A stretch of DNA of 64,000 nucleotides from Rugamonas apoptosis (lineage in GTDB: Bacteria > Pseudomonadota > Gammaproteobacteria > Burkholderiales > Burkholderiaceae_D): the NCBI RefSeq assembly GCF_014042355.1, contig NZ_JACEZU010000003.1, forward strand, positions 527,794-591,793, written 5' to 3'. Every line of letters starts with the position of its first letter. Position 1 is the first letter of the stretch. This document shows, in pieces, positions 46,422 to 54,188 of this stretch. A program made the translations under genes and the position numbers. Below the pieces are notes generated by a model. That model was not told the origin of the DNA and did no database searches. It saw nothing but the letters and a program-made list of their open reading frames with translations.

Positions 46422-46815
46422 GTCGCCGCGTTCATCGAACCTGAAGCGCACAGTAGTCGTGGCGGTGTCGCATGCGGTTGCGACCCTGGTCGCCAGGCAG
46501 TTGTTCGTGTCTCACCTCTCCGTCGCGAAGTAGTATCCGATGGTGACAGGCTGTCGCCAATGACGTCGCGCCATGATGCATGGAAGTGGCGTGGACGTGG
46601 TTCAATTTGTCGCGCTGGCATCACGTGGTTGTCGCCATGCTGTGCGCGGATGTCGCGCACGTGTTGCCCACGTGTTTACCACTTGTCGCAATCCGGTGCT
46701 GGCGCGTTGTATTGCGTCGCGTTGAAGTCGTATTGGCGTCGTACCTGGTTTGCATCAGCGTCGCGATTGTGTTGAACCGTTTGATATGGATCAGTGGCAG
46801 GCGCGTCGCCGGTTG
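46422..46815 (+). repeat. Helically phased array of about 36 degenerate 11-bp repeats (core GTCGC)
   Basis: Exact GTCGC begins at 46422, 46467, 46489, 46522, 46553, 46565, 46609, 46631, 46652, 46685, 46716, 46760 and 46805. Gaps are 45, 22, 33, 31, 12, 44, 22, 21, 33, 31, 44 and 45, each within 2 of a multiple of 11, with a mean unit of 10.9 bp. Intermediate positions carry degraded versions (GTCGT at 46456, 46727, 46738; GTTGC 46663; GTTGT 46500, 46706; GTGGC 46586). Weaker copies continue left to about 46331. Likely the centromere-like binding region of the StbA-like protein. Confidence 0.8.
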
Positions 46816-46849
46816 TATACCGCGCCTGGCGCATCTACAGTGGGCTCAG

Positions 46850-47020
46850 GGGCGATGGATTTGGTGGAGGGGAGGGGACAGGGTAGGGTTTGCTATACCG
46901 CCGCGAAGCGACGGCACAGCAACCGGCGCAAGCCAGTCGTTGCACTCCCTCCATGTGCCTACCACCCTGCTCAGGGCGTAGCCCCGAGACCCCGACCGAA
47001 ATCGATCGCTGACACAGGCA
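46850..47020 (+). other. Candidate oriT region upstream of mobC
   Basis: About 170 bp between the repeat array and the MobC-like gene, where MOBP systems keep oriT. It contains a purine-rich run (46864-46889), partial inverted repeats (AGGGTAGG near 46880 against CCTACCACCCT near 46958) and CACCCTGC at 46963-46970, one change away from the IncP-type nick consensus YATCYTGY. The location is argued from context. Confidence 0.35.
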
Positions 47021-47025
47021 AGGTC

Positions 47026-47325
47026 ATGAGCACGCAAGAGAAACGGATCAAGACGTCGATGGTGATGGTGCGCGTGTCACCCGAGGATCACGCCGCGCTG
47101 GCCGAGCGCGCGCGCGACGTGAACATGACGGTGCCGGCCTACATGGTGTCCTGCGCGCTGGGCCGACGCACCCGCAGCCAGGCCGACGCCCACATCCTGG
47201 AGGAATTGCGCCGCCTTGGGGAGCAGCAACGCGCGCTGCACGCCAGTGGCGATGGGACGCTCACGGCCCAATATGGCGCCGTGCTGGTGGAAATCGTCGG
47301 CGCCATGCGGCGCCTGGGAGCATGA
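47026..47325 (+). CDS. MobC/NikA-like relaxosome accessory protein
   Basis: 99 residues from ATG 47026. IKTSMVMVRVSPEDHAALAE then RARDVNMTVPAYMVSCALGR is a ribbon-helix-helix of the MobC/NikA/TraJ type that binds oriT beside the relaxase. It precedes the relaxase by 141 bp. The longer in-frame extension upstream runs through the oriT candidate and is not protein-like. Confidence 0.8.
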   Translation: MSTQEKRIKTSMVMVRVSPEDHAALAERARDVNMTVPAYMVSCALGRRTRSQADAHILEELRRLGEQQRALHASGDGTLTAQYGAVLVEIVGAMRRLGA

Positions 47326-47466
47326 TGTGGCCACCTTGCAACGTAGCTGTATGCATAGTGCTCCGGCCCGGCCGCGCCGTGCCTGGCATGGCGCCGCCAG
47401 CGCGGTGCGGCCGACCGAAGGGGGCGCCGTTGGTACAGACGTTCTTAGCAAGCACCGGAGCCCGCC

Positions 47467-49629
47467 ATGCTAGCCAAGGTGGTACCGCTACGGCGCGACC
47501 GACGTTCCGATTTTGGCAAGCTGGTCGCCTACGTGACGCAACGTGACGAAGAGAAGGAGGAATTGACAGATGAGCTCGATACAGGCGAACGACAGCGACA
47601 CATCCGCATTCTTGACAGCGCTCACGCGCATCTCCGATCAGCAGAAGACCATTTGCGCCCAGCTGGACGAACTGCTGTTATTGATGCAGCTGCCGTCCGA
47701 GTCCGTGCTGCAGGTGTTACGCGGCCTGCTGCTGCCGATGAATTCGAATATCGACGTATTGGTGACGACGCTGCAGACGCGGCTGGGGGAGGCTTAGATG
47801 GCGATCAACATCAACGAGGTCTTGCCATTGCTCGACGCCATCTCAACGCAGCAGCGGGACATCTCAGCGCGCTTGTCCAAGCTGATCACGATTTTCAGGC
47901 GCGAGCCCGAGCCCGTCGAGCCAGTATTGCGTTCCATGCTGAAGCCGTTGCGCGAGGGTATGGACGAGATGCGGGAGACGTTGCAGGCGCCGACGCCCCG
48001 CGATTGACGGCGGGCGCGCAGCGCATCGGCCAGGCGCCGGGGATCGTCTGCCAGCACAATTGCTTTTCGCTGGCGACGGCGGCGGCGGAAATGCGTGCCG
48101 TCGCGGCGCAGAACGCCCGTGTCGCCAATCCCGTCTACCACGTGATCCTATCCTGGCCTTCCAGTGAGCACCCGACCGACGATCAGGCGTTCGCCTGCGG
48201 CGCGCACGCGCTGGCGGCCGTCGGTATGGGCGGCCACCAGTACGTGTTTGGCATCCACCGTGACACGGGCAACGTCCACCTGCACATCGCGGTGAACCGG
48301 GTCAGTCCATTGACGTTCCGGGCCGTGTTTCCCGACAGGGACTTCTACAAGCTCGATCGGGCCATGCGTGAGTTGGAATTGCGCTTCGGGTGGACGCACG
48401 ACCATGGCCCATATGCGGTGTTGGACCGGGAAGGACGGAAGGTCGTTGACTGGTGCCGCGCATCGCCAGACACCAAGGGGCATCTGCCCACGGCGGCGGC
48501 CGATATGGAACGCCACGGTGACCAGGAAAGCCTGAACAGCTATATGCGCGGCGCGCCTCGCCTGGCCATGGTCGAGTTACTCAAACGACCTGATGTCGCA
48601 TGGCGCGATCTGCATGGCGAGCTGGCGCGCTGGGGCCTGGAACTGCGGGAAAAGGGGCAAGGCTTCGCCATCCACGACTTGCAGTCGGCAACGGCTACGC
48701 TGGTCAAGGCGAGCGACATGCATGAACAGTTGTCCAAGGCGCGCCTGGTCAGGCGGCTAGGAGACTTCGTGCCGTCGGCGAAAGAGTACGGCACCCCTGA
48801 GCAAACCTACGACAAGTACCGTCCGCCGATGCGTGACCAGGTCGAACGCGCGGACCGCCGGGAGGAGCGGGCGCGGGCGCGGCGTGAACTGCGCGAGCAG
48901 TATCAGGCCTATCGCGCCGCGCTGCCACCGATGCTGTCGGTCCGTGCTGAGACGCTCAGGCGCTTGGCCCAGTTGCGGCTCGAGGCCCGCCGGCGCCGCC
49001 AGCTGGCGCGCGCCACCTTGACGGATCGGGCGGCCCGCAAGGCCCAGTACAGCATCATCGCGTTTGAAATGCTGCGTGCGCGCGAACAAATCCGGACCGA
49101 TATGCGGGCCGAACGTGAACGGATCGCCACCGCGTACCGCGCCAATACCCTCACGTTCCGGCAGTGGGTGGAGGGCCTGGCCGCCACCGGACACCGGGGT
49201 GCGATCAGCCAGTTGCGTGGCTGGGCCCATGCGGCGCAGCGCAAACGTGCCGGTTCGCCGCCTTCGGTTGGCGACAACCGCCTGTGGTTGACGGACCCGG
49301 GTACGCCGTCGCCGGCGGATCTGATGCCTGGCGTGCCGTTCAAGGTGCGCCGGGATGGTTCGATCCGCTACGCCGCGGGCCTGGGGCTGATTGATCATGG
49401 TGGTTCCATCGAGGTGCTGGGCGAAGAGCCCGCCGACGATGTGTTGCTGGTGGCGCTGTTGCTGGCAGCGCGTACGAGCGGCGCTGACGCCGAGCCACGT
49501 GGGAGTGAAGCGTTTGAGCGCCAGGTCCGGGCGCTGGCCGCTCGCTGGTCCACCGCGAGCGAACTCAAACGCGAGCTGTCACGTCGCCGCGACGCGCTCA
49601 AAGTGACGCGAAACGACGCGTCGCCTTAA
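47467..49629 (+). CDS. MOBP-type relaxase, with an internal region that overlaps two small genes
   Basis: 720 residues if read through. MLAKVVPLRRDRRSDFGKLV followed by AYVT matches the RP4 TraI N-terminus, with Tyr22 as nucleophile; GGAG precedes the ATG. The HUH motif HRDTGNVHLHIAVNRV lies near 264-279, about 150 residues further from Tyr22 than in TraI. Codons 35-180 have low GC at third positions and look like a shadow of two small genes in the next frame. A TTG at 48004 overlaps the stop of the second one and could restart the relaxase. The C-terminus resembles the LPD7-type domain. Paired with an IncI-like transfer module. Confidence 0.8.
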   Translation: MLAKVVPLRRDRRSDFGKLVAYVTQRDEEKEELTDELDTGERQRHIRILDSAHAHLRSAEDHLRPAGRTAVIDAAAVRVRAAGVTRPAAADEFEYRRIGDDAADAAGGGLDGDQHQRGLAIARRHLNAAAGHLSALVQADHDFQARARARRASIAFHAEAVARGYGRDAGDVAGADAPRLTAGAQRIGQAPGIVCQHNCFSLATAAAEMRAVAAQNARVANPVYHVILSWPSSEHPTDDQAFACGAHALAAVGMGGHQYVFGIHRDTGNVHLHIAVNRVSPLTFRAVFPDRDFYKLDRAMRELELRFGWTHDHGPYAVLDREGRKVVDWCRASPDTKGHLPTAAADMERHGDQESLNSYMRGAPRLAMVELLKRPDVAWRDLHGELARWGLELREKGQGFAIHDLQSATATLVKASDMHEQLSKARLVRRLGDFVPSAKEYGTPEQTYDKYRPPMRDQVERADRREERARARRELREQYQAYRAALPPMLSVRAETLRRLAQLRLEARRRRQLARATLTDRAARKAQYSIIAFEMLRAREQIRTDMRAERERIATAYRANTLTFRQWVEGLAATGHRGAISQLRGWAHAAQRKRAGSPPSVGDNRLWLTDPGTPSPADLMPGVPFKVRRDGSIRYAAGLGLIDHGGSIEVLGEEPADDVLLVALLLAARTSGADAEPRGSEAFERQVRALAARWSTASELKRELSRRRDALKVTRNDASP
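47570..47797 (+). CDS. Small helical protein nested in the relaxase gene (paralogue 1)
   Basis: 75 residues in the frame +1 to the relaxase. AAGGAGG at 47554-47560 is ideally placed. GC-rich third positions show this is the true coding frame here. TALTRISDQQKTICAQLDEL then LLLMQLPSESVLQVLRGLLL predicts amphipathic helices. It shares the pattern IS-x-QQ-x2-I-x-A-x-L…VLRxxLxP…LQ with the next ORF, so they are tandem paralogues. No family recognised. Confidence 0.7.
   Translation: MSSIQANDSDTSAFLTALTRISDQQKTICAQLDELLLLMQLPSESVLQVLRGLLLPMNSNIDVLVTTLQTRLGEA
47798..48007 (+). CDS. Small helical protein nested in the relaxase gene (paralogue 2)
   Basis: 69 residues. Its ATG follows the stop of paralogue 1 directly (TAGATG), with GGGGGAGG just before, so translation is coupled. 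INEVLPLLDAISTQQRDISA then RLSKLITIFRREPEPVEPVL aligns with paralogue 1. Its TGA (48005-48007) overlaps the in-frame TTG of the relaxase. Probably a small relaxosome or transfer-regulating protein; unproven. Confidence 0.7.
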   Translation: MAININEVLPLLDAISTQQRDISARLSKLITIFRREPEPVEPVLRSMLKPLREGMDEMRETLQAPTPRD

Positions 49630-49714
49630 TCCAGATCGAACTACACGCGGACTGTAATTGCCTAAATTTGTTCGCATCGTAATATGAATGCGAACAATTC
49701 TAGTGGAGGAAATC

Positions 49715-50176
49715 ATGAAACAAGCTATATCAATAGTCCTGCTGCCCATGGCGGCATTGCTGGCCGCATGCGCGTCGCCCCCCCTGGCGCCGCCGCCGGT
49801 GAGCGCGACGGCGACGATCGACCAGCAGATACTGGACGCCGCCGCCAAGGTCGATGCCGCGCAGGTTGCCCTGTTCCGCGCGGCCGCCATCAACCGCGAG
49901 CGGGGTGACTTGGTCATCGCGTCCATCGACACCACACATCCCATCAGCCTGACATGGCATGGCGATGCCAACCCGTTGCTGCTGCGGCTCGCGGCTGGAC
50001 GCGGCCTGGTGTTCCAGCCGATGGGCGCGCGGATGCCGTTGCCCATCGCGCTCGATGTGAGTGACGAGAATTTCGACAGCGTCCTTGACCGGGTACGCTC
50101 CCAGGTGGGCTATCGCGCCACTATCGACGTGTCGAATCATGTGCTGACGCTGCAGTACAACCGTCCGAAATCGTGA
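49715..50176 (+). CDS. dotD: DotD/TraH-family T4SS lipoprotein
   Basis: 153 residues from ATG 49715 (GGAGGA at 49705). Lipoprotein signal with lipobox LAACASPP; the body ATIDQQILDAAAKVDAAQVA… and FDSVLDRVRSQVGYRATIDV… fits the DotD/TraH secretin-like lipoprotein of IncI and Dot/Icm systems, an outer-membrane core component with DotC and DotH. First gene of a four-gene set, 8 bp before dotC. Confidence 0.82.
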   Translation: MKQAISIVLLPMAALLAACASPPLAPPPVSATATIDQQILDAAAKVDAAQVALFRAAAINRERGDLVIASIDTTHPISLTWHGDANPLLLRLAAGRGLVFQPMGARMPLPIALDVSDENFDSVLDRVRSQVGYRATIDVSNHVLTLQYNRPKS

Positions 50177-50183
50177 GGCCACC

Positions 50184-51053
50184 ATGAAGACACTGATATT
50201 GACGGCGATGCTGCTGTCGCCCTATGCCGTGTGCTGTGCGGCCGATGTGGCGCCGGGCGCCGCGGCACGACAGGATATCGAGGCCGCCGCAAGCCTGGAT
50301 AGTTTATTGCGCGTGCGCGCTCCGGTCGTCTCCGATGAGAGCGGTATCCGCACCACGTTGCTGCGCGATGCGGGCCGCAAGCTGGGCTTCCGGGCGGGCA
50401 TGCGGGCGCGTGGGGCCGTCATCGCGCGCCAGCTCGACGCCAGGGCGGCCGCGCTGGACAAGATGTTCCAGTTCTCCACCCTCGTGTCGGAGGATGGCGT
50501 GCTGCCCCCCGTCGTGGACCAGGCCATGGACGTCGCCAACTTCGCCACCGGTCAGGTACGGACGGCCGATCTTGTGCTGCGCATCGCGCGAGAGGAGCGC
50601 TTCGTGGCCGTTCCCCCCACGTGGCGCGATTACCTGCTGACCGGGCTGGTCTTCAAAAATGTCGACTTGCCTGATCCGGACGCGCGTCCCAAGAACGACG
50701 TGGAGGCGGAGACGTGGCGCCAGGCAGTGAGCGCCGGATGGAAGGATGGTGGTGCGCAAGCGGACGCCATCCTGGCGGCGAACTTCAATCGCCTGACGCG
50801 GGACTACACGGGGATGCTCACCTACAGCGCGCTGCTGCAACAGGGCATGATTCGTCGCACCAAGGTGGGCGAGGGCGTGCGTGCCGTCGCCGGCGATGGG
50901 GCCGAGTTGCACATCGGGGAACGGCTGCGCCGCATTGTCACCCGTGCCGCGCTGGAAACGGATGAGGGACGCTGGCATCCCGGTATCGTTTCGGCCTCCG
51001 ACCCGAAGCCGCCGGTCTCGACCGAAACGGGGCCGGTTGTCCTGGTTCCCTGA
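50184..51053 (+). CDS. dotC: DotC/TraI-family T4SS protein
   Basis: 289 residues. A short signal peptide ends near Cys13-14. The family core is clear: FKNVDLPDPDARPKNDVEAE then TWRQAVSAGWKDGGAQADAI, and NFNRLTRDYTGMLTYSALLQ. DotC is an outer-membrane-associated lipoprotein that places DotH in the core complex. The IncI homologue is also called TraI but is unrelated to the relaxase. Confidence 0.9.
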   Translation: MKTLILTAMLLSPYAVCCAADVAPGAAARQDIEAAASLDSLLRVRAPVVSDESGIRTTLLRDAGRKLGFRAGMRARGAVIARQLDARAAALDKMFQFSTLVSEDGVLPPVVDQAMDVANFATGQVRTADLVLRIAREERFVAVPPTWRDYLLTGLVFKNVDLPDPDARPKNDVEAETWRQAVSAGWKDGGAQADAILAANFNRLTRDYTGMLTYSALLQQGMIRRTKVGEGVRAVAGDGAELHIGERLRRIVTRAALETDEGRWHPGIVSASDPKPPVSTETGPVVLVP

Positions 51054-51068
51054 GCGCGAGAGAACACC

Positions 51069-52232
51069 ATGTCAACTCCAGCGATCGTGCCATTCGATTT
51101 TCACGGTGACATGTCGGCGTTGGCCTTCAAGCGCTTTCTGCGCTCGTGCGCCGAACTCGGGGTCTCCGACATATTGATCCAGGGGGGGGACCATATCTGG
51201 GTCGAGATCCACGGCCGGCAACGCCGCGCGAGTGTCCACACGATCAAGCAGGGCCAGCTTTCCTCCCTCATTAGTTCGGTGTGGCAGGCCGAAGTCGAGA
51301 GCCACGTGCGGGGAGGGCGGGGCGCCGACCGTTCGCTTGAACTGAGCGGAGAAGAACTGGGCATTGAGCGCGGCAAGTCGATCCGTTTTCGTTGTAATTT
51401 CGTACAGGCGCGGGTGGCCCGTATCGACGAGGCGTATTCGATCACCATGCGCGTCATCCCCACGGAGTTGCCCGATATCCTGACGATGGGAATAGAGCCG
51501 GACCTGCTTGAGGCATTCTATCCGGCGATGGGATTGGTGCTGGTGTGCGGTCCGACCGGGTCTGGCAAGACGACGCTGCAGGCTGGCGTGTACGCGCTGG
51601 CGGGACGCGAGATGCCGGACCGGAAGGTCATCACCTACGAGGATCCGATCGAATTTGTGCTGGGTGGCCCGCACTGGAAGGGGCCGCAACCGGCGCAATC
51701 GCAGATTGGCCGGGACATCAAGACCTTCGCCGACGGCTTGCGCAATGGGATGCGCCGCAAGCCCAGCATCATCGGTATCGGGGAAGCGCGCGACCTGGAA
51801 ACCATGGACGCGATGATCGAGGCCGGCCTGACCGGCCACTTGACCTATGCGACCGTGCACACGGAATCCGTGCCGGAGACGATCAACCGCGTGATCCAGG
51901 TCTATCCGCCAGCCCAGCAGTCGGCTGTGGCCTCGCGTCTGATGGGCGCGCTGCGCGTCATCGTCGTGCAGCGCTTGCTGAAGACGACGGATGGCCGGCG
52001 CCAGGCCGTGCGGGAATATATCGTCTTCGACCGGGACCTGCGCAACGAGCTTCAGGCGCACCACTACGAGAAATGGGCGCCCCTATTGCGCAAACGTCTC
52101 GAGGACAACCTGGCCACGCTGGAGGACAAGGCATGGCGCTTGTTTGAACAGGGCAGGATCGCCTCCGGCGAATTCATCGAACTGGCCGGCCACATGGCGT
52201 TCCGCAAACGAGAGAAGGAGCAGCAATCATGA
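51069..52232 (+). CDS. dotB: DotB/TraJ-family T4SS ATPase
   Basis: 387 residues. Walker A GPTGSGKTTLQ near 161-169, Asp box YEDPIEFVLG, Walker B-like PSIIGIGEARD near 235, and GHLTYATVHTESVPETINRV, all typical of PilT-like secretion ATPases of the DotB/TraJ group. It energises substrate transfer in type IVB systems. It overlaps the next gene by 4 bp (ATGA). Confidence 0.93.
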   Translation: MSTPAIVPFDFHGDMSALAFKRFLRSCAELGVSDILIQGGDHIWVEIHGRQRRASVHTIKQGQLSSLISSVWQAEVESHVRGGRGADRSLELSGEELGIERGKSIRFRCNFVQARVARIDEAYSITMRVIPTELPDILTMGIEPDLLEAFYPAMGLVLVCGPTGSGKTTLQAGVYALAGREMPDRKVITYEDPIEFVLGGPHWKGPQPAQSQIGRDIKTFADGLRNGMRRKPSIIGIGEARDLETMDAMIEAGLTGHLTYATVHTESVPETINRVIQVYPPAQQSAVASRLMGALRVIVVQRLLKTTDGRRQAVREYIVFDRDLRNELQAHHYEKWAPLLRKRLEDNLATLEDKAWRLFEQGRIASGEFIELAGHMAFRKREKEQQS

Positions 52233-52498
52233 GCCATTCCATCTGGCGCAGCGCTGGTCGTGTGCCTTCGGTGCTGGGCATACCGTGCATCGCCTACATG
52301 CCCATCTTCCTCTGGCTGTTCCACATGCGCTGGTGGACGTTCTGGACCGCGCTTGGTTTTATTGTTTTCTTCGCGGTGCTTAGCTGGTTCGGCCTGACAT
52401 TTCGCGTTCTGTGGGCCAAGTCTTTGCATCTCTTACGCGGAGGGCGGGTTCATGCGCGTCCGTGGTGGTATCGTAACCGGTTCCTTGACCGGGATTGA
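52229..52498 (+). CDS. icmT: IcmT/TraK-family T4SS protein
   Basis: 89 residues. RSAGRVPSVLGIPCIAYMPI then FLWLFHMRWWTFWTALGFIV gives one or two membrane helices, followed by RGGRVHARPWWYRNRFLDRD, the conserved IcmT/TraK tail. Last gene of the run; icmS, dotA, dotIHG and dotO homologues, which normally follow, are not in the window. Confidence 0.88.
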   Translation: MSHSIWRSAGRVPSVLGIPCIAYMPIFLWLFHMRWWTFWTALGFIVFFAVLSWFGLTFRVLWAKSLHLLRGGRVHARPWWYRNRFLDRD

Positions 52499-52614
52499 TC
52501 GCAACTATGCCGTGAAATTGACCCGGTTTCAGGCGTATTAGCTCTGACGCGAACTTACACCAAATATCAGAAGACCGGCGGCTACCGCCCCACAGCGGAC
52601 AATCCCCCTTCTAC

Positions 52615-52968
52615 CTAGAAATCAACATACTTTGCCCATGCCATGCCGAAATAACCTAACACAGCACCAATCAGTCCAGCGAGCAGTACACCTTCAAAAG
52701 GCCACCGCCATAAAATAGACAAGAGCAACGAGGCGATTATTCCGAATGAGATTCTTCCAAATGAACTGGGCTTGATCTTTAAGTCAGATTGCGGATCGAA
52801 CGCGTAAATACCACCCAACAAAAAACCAAAACAACCCAAGGATGCTATCCAGAGCAATAAGCGCTGCCACGATCCAATCCACGATGGTACAGCGTAGAGT
52901 AATGCGACGCCCCCAGAGATTGCAGCAAAAACCATCGCGAGGAAAAATGCCTTGCGGAAGTTGGTCAT
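52615..52968 (-). CDS. Hypothetical multi-pass membrane protein
   Basis: 117 residues from ATG 52968 (AGGATC before it). Three or four hydrophobic segments (FFLAMVFAAISGGVALLYAV, LLLWIASLGCFGFLLGGIYA, and two after residue 70). Composition is AT-richer than the core genes. No family recognised. Confidence 0.6.
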   Translation of the reverse strand: MTNFRKAFFLAMVFAAISGGVALLYAVPSWIGSWQRLLLWIASLGCFGFLLGGIYAFDPQSDLKIKPSSFGRISFGIIASLLLSILWRWPFEGVLLAGLIGAVLGYFGMAWAKYVDF

Positions 52969-53035
52969 ACTGATCCTAATGAGAAACAATTTCGTCGGGA
53001 TTGGTAACGTCTGGAATTGGCCGAGAACGGTCCGA

Positions 53036-53416
53036 TTAATTTACCACGCTGATTTGCTCTAACGTTGCGTATCTATTGCTCCCATCCGACGTAACAGCTA
53101 TTTCGACCAAAACATCAGCGCCATTTAGTGCCGGAATGACGCACTCGACTATTGCGAGAAGATTTGATGAATTAGGCGCGAAGAACTTTACGTCGCAGCC
53201 GAACTCAAGATTGCGAGCTAAGCCGATAGCACCAACCTGACCAAAGCATTCCGCCAGGTCTTCTCGAATTGCAGTTGCTGGTCCACGGCCAAGCGCTACG
53301 GCATAACCAAAGCGGGCCGCCAGAGCATCCACTTCACCTGCGCACAAAAGATGCGCAACATCCCGGCCAATCGCCTTTAGTGCTGCATCATCGATTTGGC
53401 TATTGATAATCTGCAT
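53036..53416 (-). CDS. Hypothetical cytosolic protein
   Basis: 126 residues from ATG 53416. MQIINSQIDDAALKAIGRDV…, ending VTSDGSNRYATLEQISVVN. It has no signal or membrane segment. The alpha/beta composition and size recall small immunity-type proteins, but there is no firm match. Same strand as its neighbours on both sides. Confidence 0.5.
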   Translation of the reverse strand: MQIINSQIDDAALKAIGRDVAHLLCAGEVDALAARFGYAVALGRGPATAIREDLAECFGQVGAIGLARNLEFGCDVKFFAPNSSNLLAIVECVIPALNGADVLVEIAVTSDGSNRYATLEQISVVN

Positions 53417-53475
53417 TCTCACGCGCCTATAAGTGACCGACAGCTATTGGCCGACTACAGCCCGGAATAAGTAAA

Positions 53476-54042
53476 TTAATGATGCCGGTAATTTTTACAG
53501 GTTCTTATTGCACGCTCATCTCGAACGCCATCATCGTACTTCACCCAGCTCTTTCGGCCGGCAACGCGAAGCTGCTTAAGCAGAATCCATTGCTCAACCT
53601 TTGGGCGACGACTCAGCTCGAAATATGTATCATCAGCTAGTGGTAACCCACCTTCAATCTCATGTCCGTCAATCCAGGCGTGGTAATACAGATACTCCCA
53701 TTCGGCCAATGCATACACTTCAGTCCCAACCTTTAAGCCAAGATGGTTGTTGTCAAAGTCATCACGCTTGACCACTGCCAGGCCTGGTTCGGTAACCACA
53801 TCCCGAACGTCAAGTATCGCAACTCGGTCTTTTGTTCTAAAGGTTTGTAACGCTTTCGATTTATCGTCGGGCGTCTCGTACCCGATAGAGGGACCTTTTA
53901 AAGTTATCTTTAGCGGAAGAGCACAGTCCCAATAGTCGCCGACGAAAGTTATTGGTATCGGTGGTGGCGAGCCTTGTGGAAGCGCCATGCACGGGAGACA
54001 TAGTGCTAACAGGGCGGCTGAAAAAATAAAGTGTTCAAACAT
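53476..54042 (-). CDS. Hypothetical secreted protein
   Basis: 188 residues. A signal peptide (MFEHFIFSAALLALCLPCMA) is followed by a charged domain with Trp/Tyr-rich parts (LAEWEYLYYHAWIDGHEIEG) and a C-terminal basic end. Two cysteines in the mature part may pair. Family not recognised. Confidence 0.6.
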   Translation of the reverse strand: MFEHFIFSAALLALCLPCMALPQGSPPPIPITFVGDYWDCALPLKITLKGPSIGYETPDDKSKALQTFRTKDRVAILDVRDVVTEPGLAVVKRDDFDNNHLGLKVGTEVYALAEWEYLYYHAWIDGHEIEGGLPLADDTYFELSRRPKVEQWILLKQLRVAGRKSWVKYDDGVRDERAIRTCKNYRHH

Positions 54043-54188
54043 AAAAATCTAGTTTTGAGCGTCAGCTTGTGGCGACTTCGGCCTGCCGGCACATAGTATC
54101 GCGTGTCGTGCCGTGCCCCGTCGCGGACACTTTGTGTTGCCTTAATTAATTCAGAAAATTGGTATCTTTGAGAATGAGTAATGCCGCC

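Noticed and set aside
46140..46775. 211-codon plus-strand open frame across the repeat array
   Set aside because: It overlaps the start of the StbA-like gene, has no ribosome site, and its openness follows from the GTCGC-rich repeats.
46422..46815. CRISPR array
   Set aside because: The repeats are only about 5 conserved bases with an 11-bp period; there are no 23-40 bp direct repeats, unique spacers or cas genes.
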